A DNA stretch of 64,000 nt. Source: Lunularia cruciata. Its lineage: Eukaryota; Streptophyta; Marchantiopsida; Lunulariales; Lunulariaceae. Below are positions 11,387 to 23,738 of this stretch, piece by piece. Under the pieces are notes generated by a model. That model ran no database searches and had not been told where the DNA came from. It was given only the letters and a program-made list of their open reading frames with translations. The position numbers were made by a program, and so were the translations under genes. Location of the stretch: assembly GCA_948567375.1 (NCBI GenBank), contig OX419759.1, positions 39,303 through 103,302 of the forward strand. The letters are read 5' to 3'. Positions within the stretch are counted from its first letter, which is position 1; each line of letters opens with the position of its first letter.

Positions 11387-12134
11387 TGTAATATTCCGAG
11401 GATAGCAAAGAAACACAAAAGAAAAAACACAGGTTTCATATTCAAACTTCAGTGCCCCAAGAGAGCACCTTCTCTTTATTTTATAGCCAAAGAGGATCTC
11501 CTCCAAGGATGTCCCACCATAGGATTAGGTACATGGATAGGTGACCTGTCAGTGAGCTCCACCCTCAGATTACTAGCTTGGATGGGTGACATGTCTATCC
11601 GGGCTCCATCTGGTTGGTCAAATAGGCTTTGATCAGAGGGAACCTTTTATAGAATCTTCTTGTAGGAATCTCAGAATCACATGGGTGAGAGACCGTTGGA
11701 AAGCTCTTGGTGAGACAAACCAAGGGAAGGGAAGGCTAGCATTTCCTTTGATGGGGGGGGGGGGGGGGATTGCATAGTTTTTAGGCCTATTTCATCAGTT
11801 CAAGCCTCCAAAATTGCCTTTGAAGTTCAGGCCTATTTTGGTTTCTGATCTGTAAGTAGAAGTGCTCTTTTGGTGATACCTCTACCTGATCTACTATTTC
11901 CATTATGTGTATCATCCTTCTAGATGTAACCAACTCAAATTCTACCTTTAGATCATATGTCTAGCTATTGATTCTAAAGTCTTCAAGCATATTTTGGTTT
12001 TTGGCCTATTAGTAGAAGTACTCTTTTGGTTTTACCTTTGTCTGATCTACTTAGTCCATCATGTATAACATCCTCCTAGATGTTACCAAAAAAAATTTCA
12101 TCTCTAGCTCATATGTCTAACTATTGGTATTACA
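11387..12134 (-). mobile_element. Solo LTR (748 bp)
   Basis: On the plus strand it starts TGTAATATTCC and ends GGTATTACA, so the ends are TGTAAT...ATTACA. It is a clear relative of 23739-24481 along its whole length, including a long G run (11753-11768). Flanking 5-bp words are nearly identical, as expected for an old target duplication. The TATA-like TATAAAATAAAGAG on the minus strand puts the LTR on that strand. No internal region is attached. It is old, judging by divergence from the second copy. Confidence 0.8.
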
Positions 12135-12289
12135 CCCATACTTGTACTCTTAGTTACACTCTTTGGATCTTATTCAATCATTCCTTCCAAGTTTGCCTTT
12201 CAACCACATATATACACTTGGATCTCCATACCATTATGTCCTCTTATTGGCTCCACACTCTCCATCCTACTCTGGGCTATTTTGACTAA
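12135..12289. other. Spacer between solo LTR and LINE B
   Basis: Short AT-rich sequence with no motif recognised. Confidence 0.4.
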
Positions 12290-15162
12290 TGACCATGGGA
12301 GCGATGTCTCCACATGGACTTTATTGGCCCTATTTCCTTGTGGAAATAGTCCCATGGAAGAACTTTGGAACATTGCAAGATTACCTTCAAGATGTATAGG
12401 TTTTGAGAGGAGATTGGGCAGTCCTTCAAGAAGAGTACACCATTAGGGCCTATACCGTAGCTAAGTGGATTGTAGTGTCTCCACAACCCCATGCCTTTTT
12501 GCCAAAGCATCATTGCCTTCATCACTTCTTGATGGTAGGTAAGGTAGGTAACTATAGATGGGAAGCCCAAGCACTCTCACCCTCTTGGACGGCCTTCTTC
12601 TTCTTTACTCTATTTTCCTTATAAACCTTGCATCCACTTGCCATTGAGGACCTCTCTCTGTTCCTCCATGATTACCAACTATATGAGGAGTCATAGCATA
12701 CCAAGTCCAGCTTTGCACATATTGTACTCCAGTCTTTGTGTTTTCCAATGGGTAGGCCATCTAGGCTAGATTTTAAGCAACTATGGAATGTCTCTTGCCA
12801 AAAGCTCTAAACTTGGGTTTTCTTCTTCTCTTTGCTTTTTGTAAGTGTATTTCTTCGTGCCATATGCTCCTTGGAGCACTTCATCTTGGTGCTTCTTGTC
12901 TCCTAGCTCTTGCAAAGGAGACCTCAGGTGTGCACCTCATTGCCATTGAGATGTTTTTTTGCATTTCGTGTCTAAGACTATTTACTTATAGCTACCATAG
13001 TCTTTTTCTTCCATGTTTTCTCCCCATCAATTTGCTATGGCTACTCTATGGAAATGCAAGAGTATTTTTGCAAGCATTTAAACATCCACAAACATTCATA
13101 ACTGGGTGGTGGTCCAAGTTGATGTCTCCAAAGCCTTCAATACCATTTCTTCCACAATTCTTTTTTGTCCTCTTTGCTTGGATGGAAATTAGTTCCCCTA
13201 TTTGATCTCATTTGTTCATACTTTCCATTGTATAGAGACACCTCTATTGTATAATCATCATACCACAATTAGAGAGTTCATATAGTTGACATCAACTGAG
13301 TGCACACATCAAGAGGATCTCCTATGGAGGTATCTCATTGCCATATCACATTACACGGCTTTACAAACAAGCGGCAATGGAATTCCCAAAAAAAATTTAT
13401 TCCCATCCTTCTTGGATGAAAGTCTTGGGCTTTCCTTTGGAACTGGAGGACTTCTGCAGTGCATTCTTCCTAGACACTTTAATCCAAGCCACAACCCATA
13501 TTCACCTCTCCCTTGGTTGGAGAATATTTAGGTGGCCCATCCCATTCTTTCAAGGTCTTACCTTCATGTGGCCTCATATCTAGGATGGACTTTCTTGTGT
13601 ACAAAGACATTGTTGATGCACTTGCGTATGTTTGATAACACCATCCAGCATACTTTCTCCACTCTCTTAGGGCCATGCATGATCCCATGGCTCTCAGATG
13701 AGTGGCATAGGCAACAAATAGCTCTTCCTATAGTCATGAGTAAATGAGGCTTCATATAATAGGAGGCCACAACTCTAGCAACATACATCAGAGCATGAGC
13801 CTTAGTGGTCTCCCATTTAGCAAATAGATTCTCACAGAAGGAGCATCCTTTTTTATTAGGACTATCACAATGGTGGATTCATGCACTTATGTCTTCCAAT
13901 CATTTTTTCATTTTTCCCACAACTTATTGGCAAACCTTGCATGCATATCACTCCCTAAGTTTATTGCCTTTGTTTCCCTAGACTTTAGGATGATCTATGC
14001 AGATCTCAATGAGTGTATGTCCACTTAGGCATTTACTAGCATCTCGACTGATGCACCTTTACTTGATAGAGCTAGATCCTCCCTTTGAGAAGAAAAGCTT
14101 TGGAGCTTGGCTCCAAGCTTCATCCTTGATTGATATTTTCAAGTTTACTTTTGAGGAGTTTACCACAACATTATGATTGAGGTTTGGTCTCTCGTAGTGC
14201 TTCTAGATCAATGCACATGTGGCTTCCTATATGCCATGAAAGGGATACATTTCTTACAATGTGCAGTAGGTGAGAGGGCACACTAGAATCCATGATGTAA
14301 TTTGTAATGTATCTGCTCAAATCTTACAAGCTGCACGGGCCCAAGTTCAATTTGAGCAATGGTTGGATCTACCAAGATTACCTATCCCTTGGTTGCAAGT
14401 GGATGTTGTTACTTTCACCGATGGTGGTTGCACCTAATATGATGTGGTGGTGGAAAACCCTCTGTTAGCAAAGTCATTGGCACAAGCAGGCACAGAAGTA
14501 GGCATAGCAATGACCTTGCATATAGGGACAAGGAGTACTACTACGCATCCCGGCTATCTTTTGACACCTTTTATCCCCCTAGCAATATATATTTTTGGGC
14601 ACCTACATCACCATTTTGATGATCTCCTCAAGGATGAATACATTGATTTGTTTTGCAAAGGAGATGGGCATTGGCTGTCTCTCCGGCCATGCTCACATCC
14701 TGTTATAGACAGCACAAATTAGTCACTTTGCAATGTGCTCAAGCTTTAGGTCTTCAATGACGAGCTGTTGTAGTAAGCACACCCAGCACAACTAGAGTCA
14801 TCCCCACTTACCAGACATTCCATTGGAGGACCTCTGCAAAAAAGTTCAAGAGTAGATTACACACTCCATGGTTTATTTGGTGCTTGTTGTTAGCATGCTT
14901 TTTTCCACTATGGTGCCTTTGGACCCTTGCTTGATTCATCTCTTTTTGAGCCTTTTGAGACTATTTGGACCTTGTGCTCTTTTTTCCTTTTGGACTTTTT
15001 TTTGCCTTGTATTCGTTAACTCCTTCCTTTGGATTACTATTTGTATATATACACCACTCCACTATTTGGACCTTGTGCTCTTTTTTCCTTTTGGACTTTT
15101 TTTTGCCTTGTATTCGTTAACTCCTTCCTTTGGATTACTATTTGTATATATACACCACTCCA
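12290..15162 (+). mobile_element. Decayed LINE family B (reverse transcriptase and restriction-like nuclease)
   Basis: Remnant coding sequence of a non-LTR retrotransposon with many frame breaks. Near 12925-12955 the frame gives GVHLIAIE, matching GIRLIAIG of LINE A. Near 13112-13155 it gives VVQVDVSKAFNTIS, the RT motif A block with its Asp. Near 13300-13325 it gives TECTHQEDLL, the eroded R-Q-G-D-P block. Near 14395-14470 it gives DVVTFTDGGCT then YDVVVENPL, the nuclease core style of RLE elements, followed by PFIPLAIYIFGHLHHHFDD, equivalent to HLFVPLALELYG of LINE A. It is only distantly related to LINE A, so it is a separate family. The 5' boundary is not certain. A second copy of its RT region lies at 26975-28100. 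Confidence 0.75.
14961..15162 (+). repeat. Exact 101-bp tandem duplication
   Basis: The unit CTATTTGGACCTTGTGCTC ... TATACACCACTCCA occurs at 14961-15061 and again at 15062-15162 with no difference that I can see. It lies at the 3' end of LINE B. The duplication must be much younger than the decayed element that holds it. Confidence 0.9.
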
Positions 15163-15169
15163 CCGGCTA

Positions 15170-15250
15170 AAAGAAGTGTTTTACTATTTTATAAGGACTT
15201 TCAATCAATAGCGTGTTATATGTTACTTAAACCAGCCCTTAATCGCTTAC
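15170..15250 (+). repeat. About 80-bp direct repeat, copy 2
   Basis: Matches 9517-9600 (AAAAGAAGTG, CTTTCAATCAATAGCGTGTT, CCAGCCCTTAATCGC), with a small insertion after GTGTTA. It starts directly after the 3' end of LINE B. Confidence 0.85.
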
Positions 15251-16243
15251 ATTGGATCTTCTACGTAAACTAGAGGTGGTTTACGTAGGGTTTATCTCTA
15301 GTTTGAAGTGAAACAGCAGAAGAAATTTAATTTTTTATAAGGAATAATTCCGTGAGGAGTCACTATTCAGAACTGCCTCCTACGTTTGATCAGTTTAGGG
15401 GCTCAAGGAATGATACTTTTATTTGTAATTTTGGATTGTAACGACAGATATAATCTAGGGAATCGACATTTTCATATCCACTTTTTTATATTTCAACACC
15501 CTCTTCCATTCGTTGCCGGATCTGAGACCTATCTCCGTAGTTCGTGAGGGCCAATGTTATCGCTCGGATATTGTTGAGAGTGTACAAATATTAAAAAAAC
15601 TCACGGTGTGGAAATATCAGTTCCCTGTAATCTAGTAGATTTGAATGTGGACTCGGACGTTCTCTCCACGTCGAGTAGTCGTCAACGTGCATGCAGCGGC
15701 ATATTTCAGCATTTTACTGCAGACGAGACCAGCGGTCAAATGTAGGCATATCCTGACCACATGCTTAGTTCTAGTCATCCTCTTGTTTTAGTGTATGAAA
15801 GAGTTTTAACAGGAAGAGTTGATTGCCTGAGACGGAGGTCGATTTGTGCAAGAGAGATTGCGAAGAGAAACATAAATTATGAATTGAACGAAGAAATATA
15901 AATATCCAATACTACGGATTTAGCCTTCGATCAGACATGCAGAAAGGGCAATGCATTTGGATCTTCCACTCATATGAACCTTCAGTCTTCCCTAGATTAT
16001 GAACCCTACCAGGTCTGGCTGTCTAGAGAGTTGAGCCTATACATGCCTATACTTTCTTCACAGGCTAAAAACGTTGCCGTACATGGTGCAGAGGAGAAAT
16101 TCGGATTTCTATTTTACCCAAACAGGCATATCCTATGATTATACACTTTAGGATATATTCAATCATATCTAATTTAAGATACTTGAATAGTAAGTAATCC
16201 ATTGAGGAATACTAAGTTACTTAAAGTTACTTATATTCATTAG
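15251..16243. other. Intergenic; no gene recognised
   Basis: Mixed and AT-rich spacer with no open frame or repeat that I can assign. Confidence 0.6.
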
Positions 16244-16330
16244 GTTACTAACCCCATTTTACCTCTTATGTTTTACCTTGTCCGGTCTTCCATCCTTCTT
16301 GTTATCCTACACGGCCGCCTTTCCTAGTCA
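16244..16330 (+). mobile_element. LINE A solo 3' tail with internal deletion
   Basis: ACCCCATTTTACCTCTTATGT, then TTGTCCGGTCTTCCATCC, TTCTTGTTATCCTAC and GGCCGCCTTTCCTA follow the tail order. The stretch holding the left arm of the hairpin is missing. Confidence 0.75.
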
Positions 16331-19300
16331 CTTGAAGTTTTGGGATATTAAGAGGGGTTTAGGGTGTAGACCAATTTTAGGTAAAAACAAATTCAAAGAG
16401 GATGTGTTTTTTTTTTTTTTCAATCGTTATCTGCTCTTGAGTTTCTACAATCTTATATGATAGTAGATATTAACGAGATGTTACAATATTTATATACTCT
16501 TGACTTTCTACAATCTCATAGGTTAATGGATATTTATAATTTGCTTTAGTGTACCAATATTTCAGATTTGGTATATTTCAGATTTTATAAGTTCATCCGT
16601 ATAAATCGATTGTGAAAATCATCTTATTGACTTCTTTCGATAAAAAGTTGGAACTTATGATTAAGAATTGTGAATATGAAGATATGCCAAGATTAATTCT
16701 GCACTCTTTTATACCAGGTTGCTCAAACATAGTCTTCAAAATCAGCAAAAAAATTTCAAGTTCTTCAAATCTAGAGTACATGTTAGGTATGCAAAACAGA
16801 TATGCTAGCTAACTAAAATTACAGGGTTAATACATTGGTAACTTTAAATCGCAAGATTAGAGAAGAAAATCCTAGAAGAAAACCAAATCATGAAAAAGAG
16901 ATTTAGGTAATATTTGAAATTAGGTCCTTGAAATTATCAATATTTAATACATGATTCCCATAAAACAAAATAAACTAGTAAAATTTGTATCTTGGTTAGA
17001 AAATGGATAATGAGTATCATATCATAAGAAAATATGATTTTCTCCTAAACTCTACTATACATAAATAATGAACTAGAATATAAAGAGTCTATATGTTTAG
17101 GAACTATAAACACGATATTAAATATAGCATATCAGAATGCAACTTCTAATCGCACTTTTCAATTCCAATACTTCGAGGGTTGAAATCAGCATTGTATTTT
17201 GATTTTCTAATGCGCTATCTTTAGTCTAATTTGGAAATAAAGACTTCAAATTGAAACCTACTTTACACTTCCATAATTGGTATTCAAAATTTCCTATATG
17301 GATTTCCCTTTCTACTAAAAATTATTATTTTTTCATCTTCTTCAGAAATATAAAAAAATAATTTTCTTTGAAGATACATAAATTTTTTGTATTACAATAA
17401 TAATTTCCTTTATAGAAAAATTAATGATAGTTCCTCTATATTGTTTAATTGTCTATAAGCAGATAAATTGGTATAAAAGGTTTAGTGAATTCTTGAATAT
17501 GAAGAAATTTATCAATTCAACATATCATGGTACACACATTTATCATGATATTATCAGCTTTTATTTAATTAATTACCTAAAATGTTAAATATAATTAAAA
17601 CTATTTTTAGAAAGATATGTGATTTGAAAATGGAAGTCATTAATTAAATTAAATAATGCCTATATCAATAAAGGGAAAGTGACACACTCTTGTCAATAAG
17701 TAAACTTGAGTTTGTATGTAATGTATAATTTCATACCCATTTGAACTAGTTTTGACCATGTCATAAATACCACCAATAAAGCAATAAAACAAATACTAAA
17801 AGATCATTACCCATTCCAAAGTAAAAATAATTTAAATTTAGATCAAATGATACCTATATAATTTTCATAGTAACTAGACATAGTAGACCAAGCAAAAAAG
17901 AAGAAGGATATTACATCTTTCCAAAATTTCTTAGTTGCAAGTGGTAGGATGGATGTAAATGGTAATAAAAGTCAGCTGCAAAGGAAAATGATGTTAAGTA
18001 CATTCTAATTGAGTTAATCAAGGTCCACTTTGAATATATAACTCAATTTGCCTAAAACTCCCACCATGCCACAATATTGCTCATAAAATGATCAATCTCA
18101 TCAAAAAAGTGTTTGAGGCTACTTCAACTTGAGCCTATTCCTTCACGTTGTTACATTGAGCTAAGGTAGCCTAAGTTCACTTTTCATTCTCCTCTTGGAA
18201 AGATAAATATGAATCTTATATATAGATTTTAAACTCATTTCTCCAAACACTAAACCCAGTCATGATTATGTCTTATCGATGAAACTGATACTAGGAGGTA
18301 AATTTGAACTATAGAAACTCAATAGATGGACATTGGACCTTATACTAAAATATAACACTTTCAACTCAGTCAAGATTACAGTCCTGACACTCCCATTGCA
18401 TAGATCACACTTTTGCTATTTTCTTGGATAAATCCTACATCATCAATAGCTTCATCAACCGCTGTCTCGAAGTTCAATAGAATGTTTTTTGGGAATCATA
18501 AAAAATAACCTTTAGATCCTTCAAATACGCTTCTTTTTTTGATTTCAAATGAGGACCCTATTTGGATTATTCAGATTCAAAATTATAAAATAAATATTGA
18601 TAAATCACAAAATCTAAGTATAGTACACCTTCCTTTGAAACTCAAACAAGGATAGATACATTTTGAGAAAAGAAGTTAATGCTAAAGCAAAATAATCCAA
18701 AATTCATAACAAGCAATAAATAAATAAAATAATCCAACTTCCCATACAAAAAAATTAAGCCCTAAATACAGAGTATACAAATAATTTCAATCAAAGCAAA
18801 ATTTAAGTTTAAATGAATTGCACCTCCAACAAGTGTTCCATGCGAGCAGAATCTCAAACTTCATCATCAACATACTCTAATCAGATCACTCTCTCCTAGA
18901 ATTACAGTTTGTCTCATTCTCTACTCCAACCTTTCTCTCTTGTAATTTGGTTTATATGAACGGTACAAGTAACAAACCTTTTTAAACAATTGCTCAACAT
19001 AGGTCCTACTCTAGGTTCCGATAATCCCAGCAATTGTACATACCTAGGGACCGGGCACTCTACTACTTTACCTACGCCGTCTTGGTATCCTCTTGGTAAA
19101 TATTTAACTCTTAAATGTTCTCTGAGAGGGATGTTGAGAACCTAAATCTATCGGAACTGTTTGAATCTATAGTTTAGACCTAAGATTAAACTATAATCTA
19201 AACAAAGTTATATTCTTAAAAAAATTATATGAATAAATGTTCATAAATAATCATAAATATTTCCTTCTCTAGAATAAAAATAAAGATATCACAAAAATAG

Positions 19301-19924
19301 AAAGAAAATAAAATTTATTCTGAGGAAAAATGGGAGGGAAAAATAAAAGAAGCAGAAAAAAATAGACAGGGGCAAGTGGGACGAAAACAACGGAGAGAAA
19401 TAATGAAACAGTTCAAGAGTAATCAGAACTCAACTGCGTAAGAAAAATTACAAACCAAGAGGCAAGTGACATGCAAGAATGGAACTGGCTTCTCATAACA
19501 TAATGAATGAGTCAAGGAAGAGTGAAATTGAGAGAGTAGAGAATATGAAGAAGAAAATAAAGAGGAAAGGAGGAAGTTGGTGCGTTATGTTCTCCGGAGA
19601 AGAGGATAAGATGATTGGAGATTCAGTTGAAAATAATACGAGGAATAACTCGAGCTGTCCAAAATGAAATGTTAATGTATATGTTCTTGAAGAAAAACCA
19701 TCTTAATATGTGATTTATGGGAATTCAGGCAGAAGATACGCTCTATTCTCATATGTTTTATATGCTTTGGTCGTTTCTCAATCGTCGATACACATGGTCT
19801 TCGGCGCAGGATGCTGCATCTTTCAAGCCGTAGTTGATGTCTGATGTGACCATATTAAAAGTTATACATTTCTTCATTCATTGTAAACTTGGCGATGAGA
19901 GCCAACCGCATTTACCTATCGGGC
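16331..19924. other. AT-rich desert; no gene recognised
   Basis: About 3.6 kb of strongly AT-rich sequence with a T run near 16409-16423. Short open frames (16612-16812, 19479-19667) lack any family signature. I see no element ends, tRNA or open frame worth calling. Confidence 0.6.
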
Positions 19925-22900
19925 CAGAAGAAAAAAGGTGACCATGTAGGAAAACGAAGGATGGGAAGACCCATCAAGCCGTACAAGGGAGAGACAAAAA
20001 AGGTAACATGGGGCTAAGCCCCATGTGAGTCTATATGAGAAATCTGTCCTATTGCACCTAAGATATCCGAGCTATGCAAGTCGTATGGTCTACACACAAC
20101 TGGAGCATCCAAAGAAACATCACCTAATGTAATTGCTCTCCTATGGATTGCACCAGCCATTGCACTCTCTAGAGCAATGGACACACGCTGTCTAAAATAT
20201 GCTACAAAGTATGAGAGTGAAAGTGGTACCCCCTTACGCCTAACATGATAAGCTCTCGTGCACTCCCTAACAAATGTGTCAAATGCCATGTCCATCGCTC
20301 CATATAACTCCAAGGCTAGAGGAACAAAGAGGTGACCTCGCTGCATGCCCCTATACTTGGAGACCTTACGACCTGCTGTTGCACTCGCCGCCCATCCAGG
20401 GGATGGGTAATCACTCCCTCCAAAACTGTATCCCGCGTAGGGTCCATAACCACGACATCCGCGACTGTCACCTGATCATCTCGGACTAAGTATAAGTTTG
20501 CCTTGACACGTGTTATCTGCAAGGCATAGAAACGCTCCCTCCAAGCCAAGTATCCACTCTCTCGTGCCATAGCAAACATTATGTCTCTAATGGCATCATG
20601 GGTAGCTATCCTCTGTCCTCCAAAAGGACACCGTGTCATGTGGACCAATGCTGCATCTAGTGTAGAGCCACACTCACAAGTGAGTAATGAAGATGCAGAT
20701 GGGTGGACCAAACCTAAGCAAAACCTCATCGCTGTAGAGAAAGTAGCTGGTGCGAGTCAAAAAGCCCTAATGCACGATCGAGCTAGGATCCAAGAGCCTG
20801 CACCCTTGCCAGAGCAAGAGCATAGATGCGCTCTAGTAGCCTGAGGAATGGATGAGTCAACTAAGAGAGAATGTATCGTCTGCTCACATTGTCGCTCCAT
20901 CAAGGAAGACTGTATACCTCTAGTCCAATCTGACTATAGTGAAGCAAAGAGTGGAAAATCCTCTTGTGCTAGTGGGGATAGACTATCTCTAGTCTGCCGC
21001 AATAACGACTAGAGAGAAAAGGATCCTCCCTCAACCTCTATCACATAAGTCTCCAAAACCGGCCTATCAGCAACCACAAAATGAGAGGAAAGTAGGGTTG
21101 CCGAGAGAGCTCAACTACCCAAAACCGCTATAGGTGCCATCTCCTCCATAGAAAGCAAGCCAACCCCACCACATGAGATCGGCAGAGCCGTCTGTCTACG
21201 TGCCAAATTCCCTATCACACACTCAAAGGTCCTTGGTCCAATAATATCACCAAAGACTCCCATAATCCTCCTATCAAATGCTCTCAGATGTGAGAGGAAG
21301 GATGGTGAGGGAGGAACTATACGGATGAGGTAGGATAGTCGATGAGCAATACTAGAAGAGAGTATACCAAATGCCACCTACGGATCTCCTAGTAATGGAA
21401 GGTCATCCACATGGAGAATATCCTCTGCAAGGGCAGGGTCAAAGAAGTGAGTGACAAAATCCTCCGATCCTACTGGCACTCCAAGAACACAAAGTCCATC
21501 TATGGATGTGATACATCCCTCTGGAAGCTCAAGGTGGGGAGGGATACCTAAAGGGGACCATGCCCTACACTTTGACACCTTGACTCTAAAGCCTACTAGA
21601 TGTAACTCAATAGTCAAGTAGTCAAAGGCCTGCCTAATCTGATCTACAGGGCCTATGATGTGTGTATCATTTGCCAAGGAGAGAAATAAACAACCTGGCA
21701 TGGCCAAAGTAGTAGATAAGAGAGCTCTAAAGTGAGCATGGCAAATAGGGGCCTCCCAAAGGATCTCCTTGATCCAACAACTGACTCCAAGACGGTGACT
21801 CCCTCTTGTGAACCACCATGCTGGTAGTAAAGGGAAGCAGGAGAGCCATAAAAAGACCGCACAAAAGGAATGAGACTCGCCAAGGATCCACCAGCCTCCC
21901 TAAGCTCTCTAAAGATGGATGCACGTGAGACGCTATTAAAAGTGTTCTCAACATCCACTTGTAGGATGAACCACTCCGGATGGATATCTAGGAGTGTTCT
22001 AATGCCTAGAGATATAGCCTCACATCCTCCAGGTGTAGCTACTCCAAACTGATGTGGACTAAGGTGTTGGTGAAAGTGAGAACGGTGCTGAAGGACAATG
22101 GTACAACTGACCAAACGCAAAAAGATCTCTCCAATAGCAATCAGTCTAATGCCTCCCGTGTCCTTCTCCATCGTGAGAAGTCGACTAGCACCTAACACCC
22201 AACTAACAGACATAGGAATGTCTCCTCTCGCTACTGCTGCAACCACCTGAAACAACTTGGTAAAACCACTAGAAGAATCATCTGCCTAGAAGCAATCTCT
22301 AAGGTGCTCATAAACCATCCTTGACAAGCCTCCTGAGGAAAGGCAAGGGCTAGTGCACAATGCTTGTGCAAATAGCGACCTATCAAGACATAAAGGTTGC
22401 TCAGGCTGATAATCTAAGACCTCTAGTGGTAGTTCCTCTATTACTATAAGATGCAGTGAGTGTAAGGAAGAGATGGTCTCATCAATAGGACTCACTATAG
22501 ACAAAGGGTGTAGCGCTCATGTTGCTCTACTAAACTCTCCCGCCTCACCCAATGTCCTCAATCGTCGTAATCGAGTGGAATCTGTGGTATCCTATGGCGA
22601 TGCCTGTCTCCTAAATCATGTAGCCCTAATAGACTCCTCCTAAAGGGCTGCCCAATCCCCCGCTCGAAATCAACAAAATCTAGCAGCCACCTCTCTATGC
22701 CCCGCACGTCCCTCTCTAGCATAATGAAGATACCATAGAGGGAGTAGGAAGAATAGGAACCATGCTAACTTGTTTAAGGGATCACGTGCCAAACGATCCA
22801 GTGGTAGGCAAAAAGCCTGTCTAGCCTCATCATGGAGTGTGCGGGGTAGCCTATGGAATAGACTTGTACATGGAAAACTAGTCTCAAATAACCCCAAAAT

Positions 22901-23200
22901 GCAACCCGCCTGAGAAACTAACCACTCCCACGACTTGATCGGTATCTTTGGAACGATCAACAAAGGTATAGAAGAAGCTTACGTAATCCCGAGTGCTATT
23001 GCTGTCAATGTGGTTGCTCATCTCACGTGGGCATCCCAAGTGATCCAATCATAGTCCTTGTGCATCCTTCCCACATGGGGCTTTACCCTTTGCGAGGTGA
23101 AGCGTCAGTGACACACCAGGCATGGTGTATCCTGATCTGCTCTCGACGGCCCAGATGGGAAGGTGTAGCCATGGCTAGCACAAGAATAATTATAGTAACA
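19925..23200 (-). mobile_element. LINE family A, most complete copy (RLE-type non-LTR retrotransposon)
   Basis: Reading on the minus strand, the parts fall in R2-like order: an N-terminal C2H2-type finger (C-L-V-C ... H-V-G-R-M-H, about 23140-23060), an RT fingers region, RT palm, thumb, a CCHC knuckle, a restriction-like nuclease and a conserved C-terminal block, then the 3' tail with both hairpins at about 19930-20030. The 3' end is shared by at least nine other fragments in the window. Some frame changes and stops break the coding region, so it is not active as it stands. The 5' end is set by the finger and could lie further out. Confidence 0.85.
20014..23150 (-). pseudogene. LINE A polyprotein remnant: C2H2 finger, reverse transcriptase, CCHC, RLE nuclease
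   Basis: The protein would copy its own RNA at a nicked chromosomal target. Open segments: 22963-22670 (ahead of RT: PRTLHDEARQAF, LARDP), 22504-22286 (SSGGLSRMVYEHLRDCF, equivalent to the usual G-x-D-G-x-x-Y-E-H-L), 22255-21653 (GIRLIAIG; motif A LQVDVENTFNSVSR near 21960), 21707-21378 (catalytic block LANDTHIIG near 21677, where the first Asp of the usual A-D-D is Asn), 21377-21111 (thumb), 20729-20316 (knuckle CECGSTLDAALVHMTRC near 20678-20628; nuclease segment KANLYLVRDDQVTVADVVV near 20510-20454) and 20346-20014 (HLFVPLALELYG to the stop). Stops and frame changes separate these pieces. The order finger-RT-CCHC-RLE is that of R2-clade-like elements and not that of the L1 or RTE LINEs usual in plants. 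Confidence 0.82.
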
Positions 23201-23738
23201 CACATATCTCCCCATATCTGCAAAACCACAACCCCTCACATCGGAACTCACATAAGAAAATAATCTCTCAAACCCTAAAATCTATAAACTCTCATAACTT
23301 TCAATTTCCATTCCCAAAATTTTTAAACTAAATTCCCATGAAACTTAATCATGAAAATCAAGAGATTAAAAATGAAAATTCTCGACCCATCACTTCTTAA
23401 TGAATAATGATCACTCTAAACCCTAAAAAAGCTAAAAATCACTAAAATTTTCTATTCCATTTTCCATAATCTTCAATCTAGGTACCAATGGAACCGAAAT
23501 TGAAAAATGAAGAGAATCTACTATTCACTAGAATGATACATGTTAGAGAGCCCTCAGAAATTATAGATATTGTCTCACATCTCTCCCTCTCCTCTCCCGT
23601 CTTCCCACACTCTCCCGGAGCTCCCTCTCTCGATCAGATTCTATCAAACATTCCATCTGGCCAGAAGGGTCCGCCCGATATGTCCGCCTACTAACGTAAC
23701 GTATCGTGTTGTTATCATTTTGTAGTTCTGATACCTCA
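23201..23738. other. Intergenic; no gene recognised
   Basis: AT-rich spacer with a CT-rich run near 23575-23640. Nothing assignable was seen. Confidence 0.5.

Noticed and set aside
16612-16812. Overlapping open frames in the AT-rich desert as a gene
   Set aside because: They are open on both strands because of base composition. No conserved motif was seen.
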